Assembly: GCA_017554325.1 (NCBI GenBank)
Contig: JAFZIP010000001.1
Coordinates: 1 to 64,000, forward strand
Direction of reading: 5' to 3'
Length of the DNA stretch: 64,000 bases
Source: Bacteroidales bacterium
GTDB lineage: Bacteria; Bacteroidota; Bacteroidia; Bacteroidales; WCHB1-69
The translations under genes were made by a program, and so were the position numbers. Of the stretch, positions 16,758-24,559 are shown in pieces (the first letter of the stretch is position 1; every line of letters begins with the position of its first letter). The notes beneath the pieces are model-generated. The model had not been told where the DNA came from, did not search any database, and saw nothing but the letters and a program-made list of their open reading frames with translations.

Positions 16758-17183
16758 CTATTTTTCAAAAAGGAGGGTTTTGTTAGCATAGTCAATGACA
16801 GCCTTATGCTGCACCAGAAAATCGTTGCCCAAAATCACCTGCACCGGCTTGCGGCGCAAACGCTGATAAGCCAAGTTAATGTAGGAGAAATCTAACAAAG
16901 CCATGGTTTCATAACAATCCAGCCGATAACGCCCAATACGGAAATCGGGAATATTGGCCGTTCTCACCTCAAAATCATCGCCACCGATGCCAGCGGTAAC
17001 GCCCTCGTGCACAGAAGTGTGCAATTGCGGCAGCATTTCCGCCACATACGCCATGTCCATGCAAGAGCGGGAAGCTCCGGTATCCAATACCATACGCACA
17101 GCCTTTCCCGCCACATGCCCATTCACCAGCGTGTGGAAATCGCCTTGCTCAAGCTCCACGATATTCAGTTTTGTCCTGTACAT
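16758..17183 (-). CDS. Retropepsin-like aspartic protease
   Basis: A 141-residue protein with one pepsin-type lobe: the active-site motif MVLDTGASRS has the catalytic D34, and ILGNDFLVQHKAVIDY near the end is the conserved hydrophobic-hydrophobic-Gly region. Proteins of this size act as homodimers. No signal peptide or membrane segment is seen, so it should be cytoplasmic. Substrates of bacterial members are mostly unknown. It is immediately upstream of ruvC, with one base between its stop and the ruvC ATG. Confidence 0.85.
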   Translation of the reverse strand: MYRTKLNIVELEQGDFHTLVNGHVAGKAVRMVLDTGASRSCMDMAYVAEMLPQLHTSVHEGVTAGIGGDDFEVRTANIPDFRIGRYRLDCYETMALLDFSYINLAYQRLRRKPVQVILGNDFLVQHKAVIDYANKTLLFEK

Positions 17184-17218
17184 ACAGCCTTGGGAAAAAG
17201 ATTATTAAAAAATAGCGA

Positions 17219-18130
17219 TTACAGCCAATGTTTTTTGATGAAAAACACCACCAAAAAGATCAAAATCAGCAAACATATACCCATCACAATCCAGAAAGCA
17301 TACGGTGACGCAGCAAAAGGCAGCGCCACATTCATACCGTACAAACCGCTGATAAAGGTCAACGGGAGCACGATGGTGGAGATAATGGTGAGCATACGCA
17401 TGATCTCGTTCGTCTTGTTGGTCTGCATTGAATCAAACGTACTGGAGAGGCCATCGACCAACTCGCCATAGTCTTCAATCATATCCCACATCTTCTGGTA
17501 GAAGTCGAGGATGTTGCCCCAGTACTCTTCCATATCGTCAGCAAAGCCCTTGATTTCGCCGGATTCGAACTTGTTGAACAAGCGCAATTGCGGCCGGAAC
17601 ATGGTGTTCATCTGGATAATATTCTTACGGAAGCGGGAAATCTGCTCGATAAGATGTTCAGACTTGCTGTTGAACAGCTCGCGGTTAATGTAGTCGATCT
17701 CGGTGCCCATGCGCTCTACCAACAGGAAGGTCTCTTTCATCATTCTGTACAAAATGTGGTACAAAATTGCATCGCTGGTGCCGCTGATATCGTCCTCATC
17801 TTCCGGCTCGGGGTTGACTTTCGTATAGTTAAAGAGGTCTTGCACCACATAGTGGGAATTGCCCACGGTGATGAGGTAATCCTGGCCCCAGAAAATCTTG
17901 GTTTCCTCGGTTTTTACAAGTTGGGTACGCTTATCCATCAATGGAAAATGCAACACGAGGAAATAATAATCGTCGTATTCGTCAATCTTGGGACGCTGCA
18001 CAAAACTGGAGCAGTCTTCGATATCCAAAGGGTGGAAATGGAAGTTATCACGCAAGAAATCTAAATCCTCAACTGTCGGATTGGTGATATGGTGCCATTT
18101 GAATGTGCCGAAATTGATGGTATCGACCAT
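17219..18130 (-). CDS. corA: CorA-family magnesium/cobalt transporter
   Basis: A 303-residue channel protein. The large N-terminal cytoplasmic domain is followed by two membrane helices at the C-terminus, and the signature GMN that forms the ion selectivity filter is at 265-267 (SGLYGMNVALPF). It probably works as a pentamer moving Mg2+ into the cell. It shares a divergent intergenic region with the ybaK gene, where back-to-back TATTTTTG elements are seen at 18202-18209 and 18231-18238. Confidence 0.95.
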   Translation of the reverse strand: MVDTINFGTFKWHHITNPTVEDLDFLRDNFHFHPLDIEDCSSFVQRPKIDEYDDYYFLVLHFPLMDKRTQLVKTEETKIFWGQDYLITVGNSHYVVQDLFNYTKVNPEPEDEDDISGTSDAILYHILYRMMKETFLLVERMGTEIDYINRELFNSKSEHLIEQISRFRKNIIQMNTMFRPQLRLFNKFESGEIKGFADDMEEYWGNILDFYQKMWDMIEDYGELVDGLSSTFDSMQTNKTNEIMRMLTIISTIVLPLTFISGLYGMNVALPFAASPYAFWIVMGICLLILIFLVVFFIKKHWL

Positions 18131-18201
18131 AATATAACCTCCTTTCTGCTAATGGATTAACGAATAATACGACTACATGTTGGTTTTTAATTTAAAGTGG
18201 G

Positions 18202-18209
18202 CAAAAATA
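18202..18209 (-). promoter_or_regulatory. TAnnTTTG promoter element for corA
   Basis: TATTTTTG on the minus strand, 72 bases upstream of the corA ATG, divergent from the ybaK element. Confidence 0.5.
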
Positions 18210-18230
18210 CAAAAAAAAAGTAAAAATGCT

Positions 18231-18238
18231 TATTTTTG
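18231..18238 (+). promoter_or_regulatory. TAnnTTTG promoter element for ybaK
   Basis: TATTTTTG, 21 bases before the chosen ATG at 18259. The upstream in-frame ATG at 18226 would lie before this element, so the later start is favoured. Confidence 0.6.
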
Positions 18239-18258
18239 TGCCGATTTTACATTTTACT

Positions 18259-18741
18259 ATGCCGAAAGAAAAGATAAACAAGACCAACGCATGTCGTTTG
18301 CTTGACCAGAAAAAGGTGGCTTACGAGCTGATACCGTACGAAGTGGATGAAAACGACCTCGGCGCGCAGCACATCGCCGACCAACTAGGCGAGGATATTG
18401 ACCAGGTATTCAAGACTTTAGTGCTGAAAGGCGACAAAACCGGACATTTTGTGTGCGTCACACCGGGCAATGAGGAGGTAGATTTGAAGAAAACCGCCAA
18501 AGTATCGGGCAACAAGAGCTGCGACCTCATCCCGATGAAGGAGTTGCTGCCTTTGACAGGCTACATCCGGGGCGGCTGCTCGCCCGTGGGCATGAAGAAG
18601 CCCTTCCCGACCTACATTCACGAAACCTGCGAGCTGTTCGACTACATCTATGTCAGCGCGGGCGTGCGCGGCCTGCAGTTCAAACTCAACCCACAAGACT
18701 TGATCCAAGTGGTAGGGATGACGGTAGCGGAGCTGACATAA
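18259..18741 (+). CDS. ybaK: YbaK/EbsC-family Cys-tRNA(Pro)/Ala-tRNA deacylase
   Basis: A 160-residue trans-editing protein that hydrolyses wrongly charged tRNA(Pro). The fold marks are VFKTLVLKGDKTGHFVCVTP with the conserved Lys, the DLKKTAKVSGNKSCDLIP segment, and GYIRGGCSPVGMKKPFPTYI with the GxxSP-like loop. YbaK, ProX and EbsC share this layout, so the exact misacylated amino acid (Ala or Cys) is not certain. The start was set at MPKEKINKTNA because the promoter element lies between it and the earlier ATG. Confidence 0.92.
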   Translation: MPKEKINKTNACRLLDQKKVAYELIPYEVDENDLGAQHIADQLGEDIDQVFKTLVLKGDKTGHFVCVTPGNEEVDLKKTAKVSGNKSCDLIPMKELLPLTGYIRGGCSPVGMKKPFPTYIHETCELFDYIYVSAGVRGLQFKLNPQDLIQVVGMTVAELT

Positions 18742-18852
18742 GGTTGTTTATTTGCCGAAAGCATAAAGATTAAATCCTTAGCGGGGTTCGCTCCCGTAAC
18801 TATATAAGCTTCATATCCTTGACAACGGCAGCTCTAGTAGGATTCGTCCTTT

Positions 18853-19257
18853 TTATTTCCCAACTATATTCAGCATCTCCGCTGGTGTCACCACTATAGG
18901 GACTTTGGGGAAATGTTTGATGTTCCCTGTCACGAGATACGATCCTTCTTTGGACAACGCCACCACATAGAAAACCGTATCATCAGTATCTATAAATTCT
19001 TCTGTGGCTGCCGTTCTGGGCAATGGAATGCCACATTCTAAAATCATCTCAATCATATTGGCAATATCATGTTCCCGTAAATTGAATTTGCTTCGATGAA
19101 GGACCGCATTGTATTCCGTAATGATCTCATAGTTATAAATAGGGATAATATGACCCTCTGCTACTTTTTCCATCACTTTCACGGTTGGAGATTCTGAATT
19201 GTTTGTAATCATGGCTGACACCAGTACATTGGTGTCAAAAACAGCATAATGTTTCAT
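18853..19257 (-). CDS. PIN-domain ribonuclease, toxin of a type II toxin-antitoxin pair
   Basis: A 134-residue PIN-fold protein of the kind annotated as putative toxin component, PIN family. The acidic metal site includes D8 in AVFDTNVLVSAM, E-containing helix IITEYNAVL, and DTDDTVFYVVAL, followed by SYLVTGNIKHFP, the usual last acidic/Asn region. PIN toxins cut RNA, often tRNA or mRNA. Its ATG overlaps the antitoxin stop by 4 bases, so the two are translationally coupled with the antitoxin first, as in classical systems. Confidence 0.88.
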   Translation of the reverse strand: MKHYAVFDTNVLVSAMITNNSESPTVKVMEKVAEGHIIPIYNYEIITEYNAVLHRSKFNLREHDIANMIEMILECGIPLPRTAATEEFIDTDDTVFYVVALSKEGSYLVTGNIKHFPKVPIVVTPAEMLNIVGK

Positions 19258-19544
19258 TGTTGATTTCTTGTTTTCTTGATTTCATCGTTAATATCCTCTA
19301 ATGAGAGATCGGGCGTATTGCCTTCCTCCGCCCACGCACGCATATTGCGGAATGCAGCAATGCGTTCTGCCGAGGACTTCTCCTCGCTCGCACATATTTC
19401 AAACGGAATACGCCGCCGTTGCACTACTGCTCTGGCAAACACATTAATGGCAGTATTGACACTCATGCCAAACTCTGCACATAAGGCATCAAACATGGTT
19501 TTAAGTTGTGAGTCCATCCTCACGGTCATAGACACTTGTGACAT
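19254..19544 (-). CDS. RelB/DinJ-family antitoxin
   Basis: A 96-residue protein starting MSQVSMTVRMDSQLK with a ribbon-helix-helix DNA-binding part (residues about 1-45, including FGMSVNTAINVFARAVV) and a charged C-terminal tail that would wrap the toxin. RelB/DinJ antitoxins usually pair with RelE/YafQ-type toxins; here the partner is a PIN nuclease. I chose the ATG at 19544 since the extra upstream codons overlap the promoter. An inverted repeat at 19583-19616 is a likely operator for autoregulation. Confidence 0.88.
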   Translation of the reverse strand: MSQVSMTVRMDSQLKTMFDALCAEFGMSVNTAINVFARAVVQRRRIPFEICASEEKSSAERIAAFRNMRAWAEEGNTPDLSLEDINDEIKKTRNQQ

Positions 19545-19569
19545 TTCAAATTGATTTAAATTAACGCCA

Positions 19570-19577
19570 CAAAGATA
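19570..19577 (-). promoter_or_regulatory. TAnnTTTG promoter element for the toxin-antitoxin operon
   Basis: TATCTTTG on the minus strand, 26 bases before the antitoxin ATG at 19544 and next to the operator-like inverted repeat. Confidence 0.6.
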
Positions 19578-19582
19578 CAAAT

Positions 19583-19616
19583 TTATTTCAATCAGACATC
19601 ATTATAATTGAAATAA
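19583..19616. promoter_or_regulatory. Inverted repeat, putative operator of the RelB/PIN operon
   Basis: TTATTTCAAT at 19583-19592 and ATTGAAATAA at 19607-19616 are perfect 10-bp complementary arms 14 bases apart, just upstream of the promoter element. Ribbon-helix-helix antitoxins commonly bind such sites; binding here is inferred. Confidence 0.6.
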
Positions 19617-19689
19617 TACAAAAAAAGATATGAGTCGGGGAATTGGGTATTTGGAGGTGATTCTATTCATGACCCACACATCTGAGCTC

Positions 19690-20247
19690 TCACCGCCACA
19701 CCGCGAAGCAGTAAAAACCATAGCGCGTGTCCATGTCGGCGGGAACGAAGAAACGGAGGAATTGGACACCCTCCGGGGCAATATAGCTGTCTAATGTGAA
19801 GATATTGGTGCTTGTCGTGAACTGGAATGTGCGCACTTTCAGCTGCTGCACCAGCATCGACTCGGCCACGCGGTCGCTACGCCAACGGCAGTAGGCAGCA
19901 GCCTGTTCGGGCGACACGCCCAAAACCGGCCGATTGCGAAATTGGGGATGATTGGCATAGACCACCGCAATGGAGTCCGGCATCAGCGCACGCACCGCCG
20001 ACAGGTCGAGAACGGAAGACTTGTACTGTTCCGACTCTTTCCCGTATGTCTTTTCCAACCACCATTGGTACTCCAACCAGTCCACATTATGGACGTATGA
20101 TTTATCGCACATCGTTTCACCCGCAAAAGCAGTCAGATTCACCTTTTCGGCAAATTGCTGCTGTTTTTTCGGGGTAAGTTGCTGCGCAGAAGTCGCATTA
20201 AGGCACACCACACACAGCAAGGCAAAAATTATCGATCGGGATTTCAT
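19690..20247 (-). CDS. Exported small protein resembling the formylglycine-generating enzyme (SUMF1) fold
   Basis: A 185-residue protein with a clear signal peptide (residues 1-21, ending SAQQ). The segment NRPVLGVSPEQAAAYCRWRS near residue 108 resembles the PVxxVSWxxAxaYCxW signature of FGE/SUMF1 domains, and the C-terminus GFYCFAVW resembles their final GFRCA. It is much shorter than true FGE (about 250-300 residues), with the middle missing, so catalysis is doubtful. Related truncated forms occur next to gliding/T9SS-type lipoproteins, but none is nearby. The gene stands alone between the toxin-antitoxin pair and miaA. Confidence 0.6.
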   Translation of the reverse strand: MKSRSIIFALLCVVCLNATSAQQLTPKKQQQFAEKVNLTAFAGETMCDKSYVHNVDWLEYQWWLEKTYGKESEQYKSSVLDLSAVRALMPDSIAVVYANHPQFRNRPVLGVSPEQAAAYCRWRSDRVAESMLVQQLKVRTFQFTTSTNIFTLDSYIAPEGVQFLRFFVPADMDTRYGFYCFAVWR

Positions 20248-20328
20248 AGGTAATGATTTATAGGTTTCTATATTAGAAACGAATAAATCATGATAATCTT
20301 TGGGTTTGTCAGTAAGATTTTTCCTCGC

Positions 20329-20348
20329 GATCCGTGAGATCCGCGGAA
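20329..20348 (-). repeat. Dispersed 20-bp repeat (GC-rich), copy 1
   Basis: The 20 bases TTCCGCGGATCTCACGGATC read on the minus strand match 27490-27509 exactly. It lies between miaA and the FGE-like gene. Confidence 0.7.
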
Positions 20349-20353
20349 ATCAA

Positions 20354-21118
20354 CTACTTACTCAGCACCTTGTATATCTCCGCCATTTTCTCCTCCTCCG
20401 ACAAAGCCACATCGATCCAGTGAATGTCGAAGCTGAGACGCTCCATGCGGCGGAACCAGGTCATCTGGCGCTTGGAGAACTGATGGATGGCCGTGTTAAG
20501 GGAGGTGAACATCTCCTCGTAGCTGATCTCGCCCAGCAGATATAGCGTCACATACTTGTACTCGAGCCCATAGCGGATGAGAATCCCGGAGGGCACGCCT
20601 TCGTCCAACAGGGCTTTCACCTCCTCCACCATGCCCTCTTCCAAGCGGGCTTTGAGCCGCTGGGTGATGCGCGTGCGGATAAGGTCGCGCTCGCCCCGGA
20701 GACCGAAGATGACCGACGGCACGGGATCCGAGAGTATCTGGCCGTCTTCCTGCCACTTAAAGCGATAGCCCTGCAGCACCGCCTCGATGTAGAGGCCGCT
20801 GCCGCCGCAAATCACCACTTGCCGGCCACGGCTCTGTATATCTTGTATGGCCTTGAAAGCCTCCTGTTGGTAGCGATAGACGTTGTACTTCACGCCAGGT
20901 TCCTCAATATCGATGAGATGATACGGCACCGGCTGATTGTTGTATTGGTATTCGGAAATATCCTTGCCCGTGCCGATGTCCATGCGGCGATAGACCTGCC
21001 GCGAGTCAGCACTCACAATCTCGCCACACAACTCGGCAGCCAAGCGCACCGCAATGTGCGTCTTGCCAGTCGCCGTGGGGCCTAAAACAGTGATTATGGG
21101 ACGCTCTTCGTTCATCAT
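20354..21118 (-). CDS. miaA: tRNA dimethylallyltransferase, short form
   Basis: A 254-residue enzyme that adds the dimethylallyl group to A37 of tRNAs reading UNN codons. The P-loop is GPTATGKT (13-20), followed by the DSRQVYRRMDIGTGKD substrate region and the ICGGSGLYI segment. Most MiaA proteins have about 300 residues; this one is shorter, mainly in the helical insert and C-terminus, yet still ends with a KRQMTWFRR tRNA-binding segment. Bacteroidales often carry two miaA copies and this may be the second. Its ATG overlaps the stop of the phosphoesterase gene by 4 bases. Confidence 0.9.
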   Translation of the reverse strand: MMNEERPIITVLGPTATGKTHIAVRLAAELCGEIVSADSRQVYRRMDIGTGKDISEYQYNNQPVPYHLIDIEEPGVKYNVYRYQQEAFKAIQDIQSRGRQVVICGGSGLYIEAVLQGYRFKWQEDGQILSDPVPSVIFGLRGERDLIRTRITQRLKARLEEGMVEEVKALLDEGVPSGILIRYGLEYKYVTLYLLGEISYEEMFTSLNTAIHQFSKRQMTWFRRMERLSFDIHWIDVALSEEEKMAEIYKVLSK

Positions 21119-21624
21119 TTCACGGGTTGTAGTTTGGGTTCATCAAAGATTTCCAGATCGAAGATGCGCTCGCCGTCAATTTTGAGACGCATCATGGTGA
21201 GGCGGGTATGGAAGCCATAGCGTCCCGCCGCCCCGGGATTGAGAAACATCAGGTTGTGCTGCTTGTCGAACATCACCTTGAGGATATGGGAGTGACCGGC
21301 CACCAAAATCGTGGGCTTGGCCTCGCGAATCAGCTCCAATGCTCTCGAATCGTACTTGCCCGGATAGCCCACAATATGTCGAATGGCCACGGTGTGTTGC
21401 TCGCATTGAAAGACCTGGTTTTCAGGAATTTCGCGGCGGATATCCCAGTCGTCGCAGTTACCGTACACGGCGCGCACGGTGGGCGCAATGGCAGCCAGTT
21501 CATCGAGGATGAAATCATCCATGATGTCGCCCGCGTGCCAAATCTCGTCGCAGCCTTTGAAAAACTCAAAAGCCTCGGGATGCAAGTAGCCGTGTGTGTC
21601 CGATAACAGCCCTATCTTCTTCAT
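21115..21624 (-). CDS. YfcE/MJ0936-family metallophosphoesterase
   Basis: A 169-residue calcineurin-like phosphoesterase. Metal ligands are visible in LLSDTHGYL (Asp, His), the IWHAGDI Asp, the VYGNCDDWD Asn/Asp, and the VAGHSHILKV His pair. Members hydrolyse phosphodiester model substrates; the natural substrate is unknown. It overlaps both neighbours by 4 bases (rlmB upstream, miaA downstream), so rlmB, this gene and miaA form one tightly coupled operon on the minus strand. Confidence 0.9.
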   Translation of the reverse strand: MKKIGLLSDTHGYLHPEAFEFFKGCDEIWHAGDIMDDFILDELAAIAPTVRAVYGNCDDWDIRREIPENQVFQCEQHTVAIRHIVGYPGKYDSRALELIREAKPTILVAGHSHILKVMFDKQHNLMFLNPGAAGRYGFHTRLTMMRLKIDGERIFDLEIFDEPKLQPVK

Positions 21625-22385
21625 TCTTTCACAGGATTACGTTGTTTCACCACCTCAAAGAGCGTGATACCAGTGGCCACGGAAACATTAAGCGAGCGGA
21701 TGGTGCCCACCATCGGGATGGTGATCGTGTCGTTGCAGTGCCGCAAGTAGTCCCACGCAATGCCCTCGTACTCGTTGCCCATGATAAGGCAGAGTGGGCC
21801 GGTGAGGTCCTTGTTGTAGAGCGCGTGGTTAGCCTTCTCGGTCACGCCCACCACTTCGATGCCGGAGTCCTTAAGATATTGGATCACCTCAACGAGATTG
21901 GAGTGGCGGCAAACAGGAATCTTGTTCAGTGCACCGGCGGAACTTTTCACCGCATCCTCGTTGAGTTGCGCGCCGCCGTTGAGGGGCAGGATGATGGCAT
22001 CCACGCCCGCACACTCAGCCGAGCGCGCGATGGCACCCACATTGCGCACATCGGTAATCTTGTCAAGCAGCAGCAGGAACGGCACCCTACCCTCTTCAAA
22101 GATGGTGGGCACAATGTCGAAAATACTGTTGTATTCGATGGCGGAGAGGAACGCCACCACGCCTTGGTGATTGTTGCGCGTGAGGCGGTTCAACTTCTCC
22201 AGCGGCACATATTGGAAGGGAATCTTGCGCTGGCGCACCTCGTAGAACAGCTGCTTGAACAGGTCGCCCTGAAGTCCTTTCTGGAAAAGCACCTTGTCGA
22301 TGGTATTGCCACTCTCCATCGCCTCAAAAATAGGGCGCATGCCGTATATGAGGCTGGCGTTATCTTGTGATTGTTTGGGGTACAT
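21621..22385 (-). CDS. rlmB: 23S rRNA (guanosine-2'-O)-methyltransferase RlmB-like
   Basis: A 254-residue SPOUT methyltransferase of the TrmH/RlmB type. It begins with the RNA-binding domain (LIYGMRPIFEAMESGNTIDK), and the catalytic part has DVRNVGAIARSAECAGVDAI (motif 1), LCLIMGNEYEGI (motif 2) and VGTIRSLNVSVATGI (motif 3). RlmB methylates G2251 of 23S rRNA in E. coli. I chose the ATG at 22385; a longer frame exists but overlaps the promoter element at 22407-22414. It heads the operon with the phosphoesterase and miaA. Confidence 0.92.
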   Translation of the reverse strand: MYPKQSQDNASLIYGMRPIFEAMESGNTIDKVLFQKGLQGDLFKQLFYEVRQRKIPFQYVPLEKLNRLTRNNHQGVVAFLSAIEYNSIFDIVPTIFEEGRVPFLLLLDKITDVRNVGAIARSAECAGVDAIILPLNGGAQLNEDAVKSSAGALNKIPVCRHSNLVEVIQYLKDSGIEVVGVTEKANHALYNKDLTGPLCLIMGNEYEGIAWDYLRHCNDTITIPMVGTIRSLNVSVATGITLFEVVKQRNPVKE

Positions 22386-22406
22386 TGTTGGTTGAAATTG
22401 AGAGTG

Positions 22407-22414
22407 CAAAAATA
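22407..22414 (-). promoter_or_regulatory. TAnnTTTG promoter element for the rlmB operon
   Basis: TATTTTTG on the minus strand, 21 bases before the rlmB ATG at 22385. Confidence 0.6.
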
Positions 22415-22439
22415 GCAAAAATTGTCGGGATTTCTGTTC

Positions 22440-22513
22440 GCGTCAGCGGGCGGGCCTTAAGGACTCTAAAAACTTTAAGGACACTAATGACCCTAAGGCC
22501 CGCCCGCTGACGC
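22440..22513. repeat. Long inverted repeat with 20-bp GC-rich arms
   Basis: GCGTCAGCGGGCGGGCCTTA at 22440-22459 is exactly complementary to 22494-22513. The 34-base loop has AAGGACTCTAAA/AAGGACACTAAT-type direct repeats. It separates the rlmB operon from the four-helix-bundle gene and could form a strong stem in RNA or DNA. It lacks the T-run of an ordinary terminator. Confidence 0.85.
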
Positions 22514-22523
22514 AGACTACCCT

Positions 22524-23075
22524 TCACTTTTTGCCACTGCGCCTATTATTCCGCAACTTGGCCATTTTCTCACTGAAACCGCCATGCTCCAAAAAGTCCT
22601 TCTCCAAGCGCTTGAGCTGCCTGTAAAGCAAATAGTCTGCCTGCTTGATGAGCACAATGCACATGTTGGCAATGGTTTCTGGCGGGCGAGTTTGGGCAAT
22701 TTGCATGAAGAAAGCGGCATTGTTGTGCGTCCGGCCTAAACGCCGCATGGCATTCCACTCTAGCGAATGCTCTTCCCACTGGCGATGATGGCGAGTTTTC
22801 AGATAATCCTCGTAATCCTCCAACAATTCCTGGAGACTGGCTTTGGCCACATTGACGAGCCGTATCTCAGTTTTAGCGCTTGTGACACTTGCCGCACAAC
22901 CCTCTATGATGTTTTGCTTGCCCGAGCGCGCCGCCTGCAGCATTTGGTCTTTTGTACGGTCGTTATATCGTATGTAATGTCCTACAAAATAATAGGTTAG
23001 ACAATAAATAGCATCTGCCTTCTGATAGCTGATCAACTTCTTGTAGTTGCCTCTGTGGGGTATTAATTCATCCAT
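22524..23075 (-). CDS. Four-helix-bundle suffix-domain protein
   Basis: A 183-residue helical protein starting MDELIPHRGNYKKLISYQKA. The segments YFVGHYIRYNDRTKDQMLQA and GKQNIIEGCAASVTSAKTEI are typical of the four-helix-bundle family with the extra C-terminal suffix domain, a relative of the IVP proteins encoded in 23S rRNA intervening sequences. The role of these proteins is unknown; they occur in variable copy number in Bacteroidota. I chose the ATG at 23075, which has a TATCTTTG element just upstream. It stands next to a long inverted repeat. Confidence 0.85.
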   Translation of the reverse strand: MDELIPHRGNYKKLISYQKADAIYCLTYYFVGHYIRYNDRTKDQMLQAARSGKQNIIEGCAASVTSAKTEIRLVNVAKASLQELLEDYEDYLKTRHHRQWEEHSLEWNAMRRLGRTHNNAAFFMQIAQTRPPETIANMCIVLIKQADYLLYRQLKRLEKDFLEHGGFSEKMAKLRNNRRSGKK

Positions 23076-23100
23076 AATCTTTTGTTCACAATTCACCCCG

Positions 23101-23108
23101 CAAAGATA
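23101..23108 (-). promoter_or_regulatory. TAnnTTTG promoter element for the four-helix-bundle gene
   Basis: TATCTTTG on the minus strand, 25 bases before the ATG at 23075. It argues against the longer frame that starts at 23150. Confidence 0.6.
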
Positions 23109-23322
23109 GTAATTTTTTATAACACATTGACAATCAGTTTGTTTTAACAATTATTTGTTAAAATAGCATATTAAAGAACATCGCCTATTAGGATTTTCTA
23201 GCATCTTCCCTTCTTCTGTCTCTTTAATGAAATTGTTGTATTTTCGCAGCGCTAAAATTTTGAGGTTTAGGGTGTAGTTTTTCACCACTTTCGTTGTCAA
23301 AAGGAAAAACAACGTCTGACAA

Positions 23323-23817
23323 ATGAAGCAGAAAAAAGAAAAAGGACAAAAAGAACGCGACTTTGAGCGGCTGGTGCAGGAGCAGCGGCAGACCATCTAC
23401 TCAGTGTGCTACCTCTTCGCCAACGACCGCCAACAAGCGGACGACCTGGTGCAGGAGGTGCTGATACGCCTCTGGCAGGGCATCGACCGCTTCGAAGAAC
23501 GCAGCTCGGCCAAGACTTGGGTCTATCGGGTGGCGTTGAACACTTGTGTGACCCTCGACAAACGCCAGCGCCGCCGTCCCGACTGCATACCCCTGGAAAT
23601 GGACATCGACCTCTTCGCTGATGAAGAAGCTTGTCCCGCTGCCAGCCGCCTGCACATGCGCATCGCGAAATTGCATCCCTTCGACCGTGCTCTGATTCTG
23701 CTTTGGCTCGAAGACCTGCCCTACGATGAGATTGCCGCCATCCTCGGCATTACCGTCGATAACGTCAGCGTGCGTTTAGTACGCATACGCGAGAAACTCA
23801 AATCATTCACCGATTAA
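23323..23817 (+). CDS. ECF-type RNA polymerase sigma factor
   Basis: A 164-residue sigma-70 family protein with region 2 (FERLVQEQRQTIYSVCYLFA, then ADDLVQEVLIRLW) and region 4 (LPYDEIAAILGITVDNVSVR with a helix-turn-helix). Regions 1 and 3 are missing, as in extracytoplasmic-function sigma factors. The start has a lysine-rich MKQKKEKGQKERD. It is followed 14 bases later by a membrane protein gene that may act as its partner or anti-sigma factor, although that protein shows no known anti-sigma motif. Confidence 0.93.
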   Translation: MKQKKEKGQKERDFERLVQEQRQTIYSVCYLFANDRQQADDLVQEVLIRLWQGIDRFEERSSAKTWVYRVALNTCVTLDKRQRRRPDCIPLEMDIDLFADEEACPAASRLHMRIAKLHPFDRALILLWLEDLPYDEIAAILGITVDNVSVRLVRIREKLKSFTD

Positions 23818-23831
23818 ACCTCAAAACAGAT

Positions 23832-24398
23832 ATGGAACAGTACGAAAATATCAAAAGCGAACTGCAGCAGGAACTGCGAGACCTGCAACAGAATGTGGAG
23901 CAGCACAGCACCTTCAACAAAGACGAATGGCGGGGAACGGTGAAACAGTCCAACAATGAACTCTACTGGCTCAACGCTTTTCTCACAGGAGCAGTGGTGG
24001 TCATCATGATTGCCGCAACCGTCGCCTTCGCTCTCATCAAGTGGCCTTGGTGGCTCATCCTTTTGTTCGACCTTTATTTTGGCTGGATGGCAGTTGACAC
24101 CCTTTCCGCCACAATCGGGCTCCGGAAGGCCGATGTGCAGAGCCGCGAGGGTCTCCTCTCGCTGCGGGAAAGCATAAACACCTACTCAAAGCGTAAACGC
24201 ACCATCATCCGAATCGTCGGCATCATTTTGTTTTTGGTGCTTGAAGCTTGCCTCTTCTTTTACGACCGCATAGCCTTCTTCTCCCTGATTATTTGGATGG
24301 CCTTCTTAAATGGCCCTTTCGGGCGCAAAAGGACCCGGGAGGTGACGAAACGTTACGACGAACTTAGCGAGGAAATCGACGCTTTGCTGAAAGAGTAA
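23832..24398 (+). CDS. Four-segment membrane protein co-transcribed with the sigma factor
   Basis: A 188-residue protein. The first 45 residues are charged and coiled-coil-like (LQQELRDLQQNVEQH), followed by hydrophobic segments at about 50-70, 72-90, 124-143 and 146-165, then a charged tail that again looks helical. No known domain was recognised. The position right after an ECF sigma gene, with a cytoplasmic N-terminal helix, would suit an anti-sigma or sensor partner; this is inference from context only. The 161 bases after it show no gene. Confidence 0.7.
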   Translation: MEQYENIKSELQQELRDLQQNVEQHSTFNKDEWRGTVKQSNNELYWLNAFLTGAVVVIMIAATVAFALIKWPWWLILLFDLYFGWMAVDTLSATIGLRKADVQSREGLLSLRESINTYSKRKRTIIRIVGIILFLVLEACLFFYDRIAFFSLIIWMAFLNGPFGRKRTREVTKRYDELSEEIDALLKE

Positions 24399-24559
24399 AC
24401 CGTATGTAGTGAAAGTCATCTTCAGAACGGAAACATTCCAAAACAAAGATAATCAACTGTAAATAAAGAAGATAAAAATTTTACATAGGACAGACCATAG
24501 ATTCGAAGACCTGCCCTAGGACGAGGCGGGAGTGCGCATCAGTTGTACTGTGAAATTCT

